Shown in pieces: positions 5,479 to 10,022 of a stretch of 10,022 nucleotides of DNA; position 1 is the stretch's first letter, and each line of letters begins with the position of its first letter. The stretch is taken from contig JAKFYM010000375.1 of the NCBI GenBank assembly GCA_021730855.1, positions 1 through 10,022 of the forward strand. The letters run 5' to 3'. The notes beneath the pieces were generated by a model. The model made no database searches and had not been told where the DNA came from. It worked only from the letters and a program-made list of their open reading frames with translations. The stretch comes from Bdellovibrionales bacterium (lineage in GTDB: Bacteria > Bdellovibrionota > UBA1018 > CAIPTA01). The translations under genes and the position numbers were made by a program.

Positions 5479-6564
5479 ATGAAATTCGTCTTTAGTTTCA
5501 CGTTCTTATGTTTAGTTTTGGGGCTAGTGGCGGGTTTAGCCGCGCGCGAACTCGGCTATTTTTCTCTGAGCGGGGAAGAAATCGTCTTCACCGTCGAAAA
5601 AGGAGAAAATTTTGCGGGCCTCGCTGCCCGTCTACAGCGCGAGGGCGTGATTCGCTCGGAACGGGCGCTGCGTTGGTACGTGAACTTCCTTCCGCCTGCC
5701 AAGTCGCTCAAGCGCGGAGAGTTTCCCCTGTATCGCAATATGACGGTGCCCGCCCTAGTGAAGGCCCTCACCGAGGGCAAGCCCATGGAATACAAGGTGA
5801 CGATTCCGGAAGGCTTCAATCTTTTCCAAATAGCCGATCTGCTCGCCGAAAAGGGTTTCGTGCAAAAAGCCGCCTTCCTTGCCGCCGCTCGGGCTCCCGA
5901 GAACATCCGCTTGCTTCCGACCCTGAGCCCGGGCGACAAGCTGCCCGTGTCTGTGGAAGGTTACCTTTATCCCGACACTTATTTCCTCCAGCGCGTGCAA
6001 ACTGCGCAGGAGATCGTGCAGCTGATGCTGCAGCACTTTCGTGCCGTCTACGCTCCGATTGCGGCTGAGCTCGGCCGGTCGGCCGTGGTGAGTGAATTCC
6101 GCCTGACGCCCCATCAGGTGGTGATCCTTGCCAGCATTGTGGAGAAGGAAACAGGAGCCGCCCACGAGCGCCCCTTGGTGGCGAGCATTTTTGTGAACCG
6201 CCTGCGCAAGCGGATGCGGCTGCAGACAGACCCCACGGTGATCTATGCACTTTGGATGGCCCAAGGCAGTTGGGATGGGAACATTCGCCGCCGCGACCTG
6301 AATGCTCCGGGCGAATACAATACCTACCAGCGCGAAGGCCTACCGGCGGGTCCGATCGCCAATCCCAGCTTGAATGCGATCCGCGCGGTTCTCGCCCCCG
6401 CCGAGAGTGAGTACCTTTATTTCGTTTCTAAAAACGACGGCACGCATATCTTCTCGAAAGACTATGCCTCTCATGCCAAGGCCGTGAGAGAGACGCAGCT
6501 CAATCCTGCCGCGAAGGACGGGAAGAGCTGGCGCAACCTACCGGCGGACCAGCGGGCTAGATAA
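5479..6564 (+). CDS. mltG: Endolytic murein transglycosylase MltG (YceG-like)
   Basis: A membrane-anchored enzyme that cuts nascent glycan strands in the periplasm and sets chain length or terminates elongation. Its 361 residues are near the usual 340-360. One N-terminal membrane helix (about 4-21) is followed by a LysM-like region (about 35-105, FTVEKGENFAGLAARL) and the catalytic YceG domain. Hallmarks are YKVTIPEGFN (105-114), EGYLYPDTY (160-168), the catalytic-Glu motif ASIVEKETG (218-226), LQTDPTVIYA (248-257), YNTYQREGLPAGPIANPS (280-297) and the final LYFV...GTHIFSKDYASH (313-332). The ATG at 5479 has AGGA four bases upstream and gives a proper N-terminal anchor. It is transcribed divergently from carD across about 180 bp, where I find no clear mltG promoter. 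The stop is only 3 nt from the convergent hydrolase stop. Confidence 0.95.
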   Translation: MKFVFSFTFLCLVLGLVAGLAARELGYFSLSGEEIVFTVEKGENFAGLAARLQREGVIRSERALRWYVNFLPPAKSLKRGEFPLYRNMTVPALVKALTEGKPMEYKVTIPEGFNLFQIADLLAEKGFVQKAAFLAAARAPENIRLLPTLSPGDKLPVSVEGYLYPDTYFLQRVQTAQEIVQLMLQHFRAVYAPIAAELGRSAVVSEFRLTPHQVVILASIVEKETGAAHERPLVASIFVNRLRKRMRLQTDPTVIYALWMAQGSWDGNIRRRDLNAPGEYNTYQREGLPAGPIANPSLNAIRAVLAPAESEYLYFVSKNDGTHIFSKDYASHAKAVRETQLNPAAKDGKSWRNLPADQRAR

Positions 6565-6567
6565 TCT

Positions 6568-7533
6568 TTAAATATGACTCCGAAACCAGGCCAGGGTCTC
6601 GGAGAGCACGCGTGGGCGCACGGCCGGCTCTTTCTCCAGCTCGTGGAGGTAATTGGGAAATTCGATCACCTTGTGGCGAAGGCTGGCGTAAGCCTCGAAC
6701 GCAAATTTTCTCGCGTCGGTGAGATTAGTCACTCGCTCGTCCCCCGCGAGCATAAAGAGCGTGGGGCTGAGGCGCTGGAACTGCCCCACATTGGCGCGTA
6801 CCTCTTGGATGGCTTTGCCTGCGGACATCAGCCAGAGCGGGGTGGCCACGCGGCTGATCAGGGGATCCTCGAGGCGGCGGGCTAGGTAGGATTCATCGTG
6901 GGAAAGCACGGTGGGCGGAATTTTATGGGCCACAGGAAGAGACGGCAGCAGCTTGGCCAGGAGCGGAGCGAGCTGCGCGAGAAATTTTTGGCCGCCAGTG
7001 AGTTCGCGAAAACCAAGGAAGGCCGAGGTGAAGACGGCGGCATGGGGGCGCGCCGGAATTTTTCCGCGCAGTAAAAGCTGGAGGCCCACGAGGGCGCCTA
7101 GGCTATGTCCCCAAATAAAGAGCGGGTGACTCGGGAGCAGGAGCGGGAAGATTTCTTTGAGGAAATCTTCTACGTCTTCCACATAGGCGGTGGGGCTTTC
7201 CAGATGGCCGCGAGCGCCCTCGGAGAGGCCTTGGCCGCGCAGGTCGAGGGCGGCCACCGCAAAACGCGCACCCACGAAATCGCGCACGAGCTCCGCATAG
7301 TTGCCGGTATGCTCGCTATACCCATGAATGAGCAGGATGGTCCCTACGGGATGATAAGGCACCCAGGCCTGGCCGAAGAGGCCCACGCGGTCACGAGCTT
7401 GGGAGCTTTGGAAGCGGAGGTAGCCGTAGCGGACATCGGGGGGAAGCGGGAATTCATAGCAGCGCAGGTATTCGCTGAGGGTCGGGTCGCTGGCGAGCGA
7501 GGCTCCCGGATCCGACAATTTAAACGCGCTCAT
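6568..7533 (-). CDS. Alpha/beta hydrolase, monoacylglycerol lipase/lysophospholipase-like
   Basis: A 321-residue protein of the Hydrolase_4 (S33-like) group that includes monoacylglycerol lipases and PldB-type lysophospholipases. Visible elements are LLIHGYSEHTGNY (67-79) with the HG oxyanion motif, ALDLRGQGLSEG (95-106), the nucleophile elbow WGHSLG (141-146) with Ser144, a likely acid Asp265 in MLAGDERVTN, and a likely catalytic His297 in NYLHELEKE. A cap of about 60 residues lies between the elbow and the acid. There is no signal peptide, so the protein is probably cytoplasmic. The ATG at 7533 has a strong AAAGGAG ribosome site overlapping the rimO stop, with nine bases between the two genes, so it is the last gene of the lolA-yajQ-rimO operon. 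The exact lipid or ester substrate is not determined. Confidence 0.9.
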   Translation of the reverse strand: MSAFKLSDPGASLASDPTLSEYLRCYEFPLPPDVRYGYLRFQSSQARDRVGLFGQAWVPYHPVGTILLIHGYSEHTGNYAELVRDFVGARFAVAALDLRGQGLSEGARGHLESPTAYVEDVEDFLKEIFPLLLPSHPLFIWGHSLGALVGLQLLLRGKIPARPHAAVFTSAFLGFRELTGGQKFLAQLAPLLAKLLPSLPVAHKIPPTVLSHDESYLARRLEDPLISRVATPLWLMSAGKAIQEVRANVGQFQRLSPTLFMLAGDERVTNLTDARKFAFEAYASLRHKVIEFPNYLHELEKEPAVRPRVLSETLAWFRSHI

Positions 7534-7542
7534 GGCACTCCT

Positions 7543-8949
7543 TTAGTGGAGACGAGGAACAATGCCTCCAACCAGATCATAGGGAAGAGCGTCGCTGATT
7601 TCCACTTCTACATACTGTCCTGGTGCGGCATCACCAGAATTGATCAGGATCACCCCGTCAATTTCCTGGGCTTGTCCGTACCAGCGGCCCTGGAGCAGGA
7701 GATCACTTTCACGGGAAACGCCCTCGACGAGGACTTCGACCTTTTTGCCCACCATGGCTTGGTTGTTTTCGAGGGAGATTCGTTGCTGGATCTCCATTAG
7801 TTCGTTGAAGCGTTTCTGGATGGTTTCTTCCGGCACCTGGCCGATTTTTTCGGCGAGGCGGAAGGAGGGCGTGTCTTCTTCGAGAGAATATTTGAACACG
7901 CCCACATGCTCGAGGCGCAGGTCGAGCAGCATCTGGCGCACGTTTGCGTAGGCTTCTTCGGTCTCGCCCGGATGGCCCACGATGATATTGGTGCGGAAAA
8001 CGAGGCCAGGGATGCGCGCGCGCATTTTCTCCACCAGTGTATAGATTTGCTCGCGGGTCACGCGGCGATTCATGAGCTTGAGAACTTTGTCGTCGCCATG
8101 CTGGATCGGCATGTCCACGTATTTTGCGATCTTGGGCTCGGTGGCCATGAGGTGGATCACTTCGTCGGTGAAATTATCCGGGTAGGCATAGTGGAGGCGT
8201 AGCCATTTGATGCCCGCCACTTTCACGAGCTCGCGCAGGAGGCCGGCGAGGGTCTCTTGGTAACCGTTCTCGATCCCGTAGTGGGTGAGGTCCTGAGCCA
8301 CAAGATTGAGCTCCGTCACTCCGGAGGCGGCGAGGGCCTGGGCTTCTTGCACGAGGGACGCAATCGAGCGGGAGCGCACGGTATGGCCACGCAGCTTGGG
8401 AATGATGCAGAAGGAACAGTTGCGCACGCAGCCTTCGGAGATTTTCAGGAAGGCCGAGTGGTGGGCGCCTGTATTGATGCGCGGATGCTCCTCGGTGTGG
8501 ATGAAGGTGGGAATGTCCACGAAGGTTTTTTGGGCTAGTTTGCCGAGGGCCTTTTTTTGCAGAAGCTCCACCACGCGGTGGTATTCCCCGGTGCCGATGA
8601 AGAGATCCACTTCGGGCATATCTCTTTCGAGGTCCTTGGCATAGCGCTGGGCCATGCAGCCGCTCACCACGAGGTTCTTGAGCCGGCCATTTTCTTTGAA
8701 GTCGGCCATCTCGAGGATGGTGTCGATCGATTCCCTTTTGGCCGAGTCGATGAAGGAACAGGTGTTGACGATCACCGTCTCGGCTTCGGCGGGATCTTCG
8801 GTGATAGTAAATTTGTTTGATTTCAGTAGGCCAAGCATCACCTGGCTATCGACCAAGTTCTTCGGGCAGCCCAAGGACACAAAGTAGACGGAGGTCGGTT
8901 GAAAAACCGCCTCCTTGGGGCTGGATAAAGTCTTGGTCGCGATGGTCAT
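7543..8949 (-). CDS. rimO: Ribosomal protein S12 methylthiotransferase RimO
   Basis: A radical-SAM enzyme that adds a methylthio group to a conserved aspartate of ribosomal protein S12. The 468 residues comprise an N-terminal cluster domain with Cys28 (SLGCPKN), Cys64 (VNTCSFI) and Cys98 (VSGCMAQRY), a radical-SAM domain with the CxxxCxxC motif at Cys174, Cys178 and Cys181 (KISEGCVRNCSFC), and a C-terminal TRAM domain (about 401-466). RLHYAYP (252-258), DMPIQHGDDKVLKLMNR (280-296) and IVGHPGETEEAY (324-335) favour RimO over the tRNA enzyme MiaB. The first about 18 residues before the first strand look variable and disordered. The ATG overlaps the yajQ TAA by one base (TAATG) and has no strong ribosome site, so translation probably depends on yajQ. 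Confidence 0.95.
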   Translation of the reverse strand: MTIATKTLSSPKEAVFQPTSVYFVSLGCPKNLVDSQVMLGLLKSNKFTITEDPAEAETVIVNTCSFIDSAKRESIDTILEMADFKENGRLKNLVVSGCMAQRYAKDLERDMPEVDLFIGTGEYHRVVELLQKKALGKLAQKTFVDIPTFIHTEEHPRINTGAHHSAFLKISEGCVRNCSFCIIPKLRGHTVRSRSIASLVQEAQALAASGVTELNLVAQDLTHYGIENGYQETLAGLLRELVKVAGIKWLRLHYAYPDNFTDEVIHLMATEPKIAKYVDMPIQHGDDKVLKLMNRRVTREQIYTLVEKMRARIPGLVFRTNIIVGHPGETEEAYANVRQMLLDLRLEHVGVFKYSLEEDTPSFRLAEKIGQVPEETIQKRFNELMEIQQRISLENNQAMVGKKVEVLVEGVSRESDLLLQGRWYGQAQEIDGVILINSGDAAPGQYVEVEISDALPYDLVGGIVPRLH

Positions 8950-9440
8950 TAGTTTCTCATATTGATGAATTGCACTTCCACTTCGAGCGGGGCCGAGCGG
9001 AGGAAGCGGATGGTGGACTGCAGATCGTCGATATTTTTGGAGGTGACGCGCACCTGATCGTCCATCACCTGGGCCTGAACCTTTAGCTTGGAATCTTTGA
9101 TCGCTTGCGTGACTTTTTTGGCCTGCTCTTTGTCGAGCCCTTGTTGGATGGTGATCACCTGGCGCACTTGGCCGCCGGTGGCTTGCTCGATGGTTCCGTA
9201 TTTCATGTTCTTGAGTGGGAGGGAGCGTTTGACCATTTTCGATTGAAGAATATCCGTGGCGGCGGAGAGTTTGTAGTCATCGTCGGCTACAATTATGATT
9301 TCTTTTTCTTTGGTGCGCCATTCGAGCGAGGTCTTGGCGTTTTTAAAATCATAACGTTGGCTAATTTCTTTCATCGATTGATTAACCGCGTTATCAACTT
9401 CTTGTAGGTCTACCTGCGAGACGACATCAAAGGATGGCAT
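8949..9440 (-). CDS. yajQ: YajQ family nucleotide-binding protein
   Basis: A 163-residue cytoplasmic protein of the same length as E. coli YajQ. The N-terminus MPSFDVVSQVDLQEVDNAVNQ, then RYDFKN (29-34), MKYGTIEQATGG (79-90) and the closing FLRSAPLEVEVQFINMR (146-162) are characteristic of the family, which has two ferredoxin-like halves. Homologues bind nucleotides, and in Xanthomonas and Pseudomonas a member binds cyclic di-GMP; whether this one does is not shown. The ATG at 9440 has an AAAGGAG ribosome site seven bases upstream. It lies 33 nt behind lolA and overlaps rimO by one base, so all are likely on one transcript. Confidence 0.95.
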   Translation of the reverse strand: MPSFDVVSQVDLQEVDNAVNQSMKEISQRYDFKNAKTSLEWRTKEKEIIIVADDDYKLSAATDILQSKMVKRSLPLKNMKYGTIEQATGGQVRQVITIQQGLDKEQAKKVTQAIKDSKLKVQAQVMDDQVRVTSKNIDDLQSTIRFLRSAPLEVEVQFINMRN

Positions 9441-9473
9441 CTGAATTCTCCTTTTCTCTGCACTAAAGTGGTT

Positions 9474-10022
9474 TCAGTTCCGCAGAACTTCGGCGCCTTC
9501 CGGCGGTTTGAAATCGAACAGAGCAGGCGGCAACTTATCCCCTAAGGCCTGATTTTGCAAGGTGATTTTCGTTTTGTTGCCGGTCGCGCTATGGGTAATT
9601 ACCTCTTGAATCAAATACTTAGCGTCCACCCGGAGCTGCACCTGCTCGAGATCGCCCATCGCTTTTTTCGGTTTTAGCGTCAGGAGGGTCTCTCCCGCGG
9701 CCACTTCTGGCGGGTTCTCCTGCTTTTGCAGGGAGAATTCTTTGTCGAGGCTGGCGCTGCCGGTGAGGATGCGAAAGAGGGGTTGCTTGGTGAGCTCGGT
9801 GGCTCCGCGCACCAGGACTTGGCCTTTTCCCCCGCTCGCGCCAGGAGTGTAGTAGTAGACACGGCGGCCATTCGAAACCATGAGGGTGGTCTCGGGCTCG
9901 GTGATTTCCCAGCGCACAAAATTTGGTTTGGAGAGCTTGATGCTGCCTTGGCTGGTTTTGGTGCGGGCCAGGGAGGCTTGGTAAACTTCTTGGAGAAAAT
10001 CAGCAGAGACAGAGGCAGCGTT
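9474..10022 (-). CDS. lolA: Outer-membrane lipoprotein carrier LolA family protein (5' partial)
   Basis: The frame is open to the end of the window; 182 residues are visible and the start, with the expected signal peptide, lies outside. LolA carries lipoproteins through the periplasm from LolCDE to the outer membrane. Visible support is ADFLQEVYQASLARTKTSQG (about 7-26), the family signature PNFVRWEI (33-40) with the conserved Arg37, VSNGRRVYYYTPG (about 48-60), and a late FDFKPPEGAEVLRN end. The rest is beta-rich, as expected for the open barrel that holds acyl chains. It may be the first gene of the lolA-yajQ-rimO-hydrolase operon, since yajQ follows after 33 nt. A LolA-like carrier of unassigned cargo is a possible alternative because the N-terminus is missing. 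Confidence 0.85.
   Translation of the reverse strand, partial: NAASVSADFLQEVYQASLARTKTSQGSIKLSKPNFVRWEITEPETTLMVSNGRRVYYYTPGASGGKGQVLVRGATELTKQPLFRILTGSASLDKEFSLQKQENPPEVAAGETLLTLKPKKAMGDLEQVQLRVDAKYLIQEVITHSATGNKTKITLQNQALGDKLPPALFDFKPPEGAEVLRN

Noticed and set aside
5755..6264. Overlapping minus-strand open frames inside mltG
   Set aside because: They are antisense to conserved MltG motifs and have low-complexity, His/Arg/Gly-rich products with no recognisable domain.

Overview
This is a gene-dense bacterial chromosome segment of moderately high GC. It is mostly housekeeping genes plus one repeat-rich island. A periplasmic lipoprotein carrier (LolA) and an MltG transglycosylase indicate a diderm cell. 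CarD, YajQ and RimO, together with a short 'KDR..F..IA.GSIRE' type of four-helix-bundle (bS23-like) protein, suggest a delta-proteobacterial-like or Bdellovibrionota/Oligoflexia-like lineage. That placement is an inference from gene content, not a proven assignment. No tRNA, rRNA, CRISPR array, integrase or transposase gene is visible.

Layout. (1) Positions 1-2429, plus strand: a spinster-like MFS transporter, cut at its 5' end by the window edge, is fused in frame to a C-terminal glycerophosphodiester phosphodiesterase domain. It overlaps a HAD phosphatase gene through an ATGA junction. (2) Positions 2430-3282: an island made of three related GC-rich repeat blocks (two direct, one inverted) built from degenerate GCGGTTN units. 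The blocks enclose two head-to-head bS23-like genes, one largely open but with an N-terminus supplied by the repeat, the other carrying an internal deletion. (3) Positions 3283-5297, minus strand: carD then gltX, with a 23-nt gap, preceded by a plausible sigma70-type promoter. (4) Positions 5479-6564, plus strand: mltG, divergent from carD. (5) Positions 6568-10022, minus strand: a tight lolA-yajQ-rimO-alpha/beta hydrolase operon, with lolA running off the window and a 3-nt gap to the convergent mltG stop.

How the genes work together. The first operon looks like uptake of a glycerophosphodiester or lysophospholipid, followed by cytoplasmic cleavage and dephosphorylation. carD-gltX joins a global RNA polymerase regulator to glutamyl-tRNA synthesis. 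lolA-yajQ-rimO-hydrolase mixes envelope lipoprotein trafficking, a nucleotide-binding protein, ribosomal protein S12 modification and a lipase-like enzyme. The most unusual parts are the MFS-GDPD fusion and the repeat/bS23 island.
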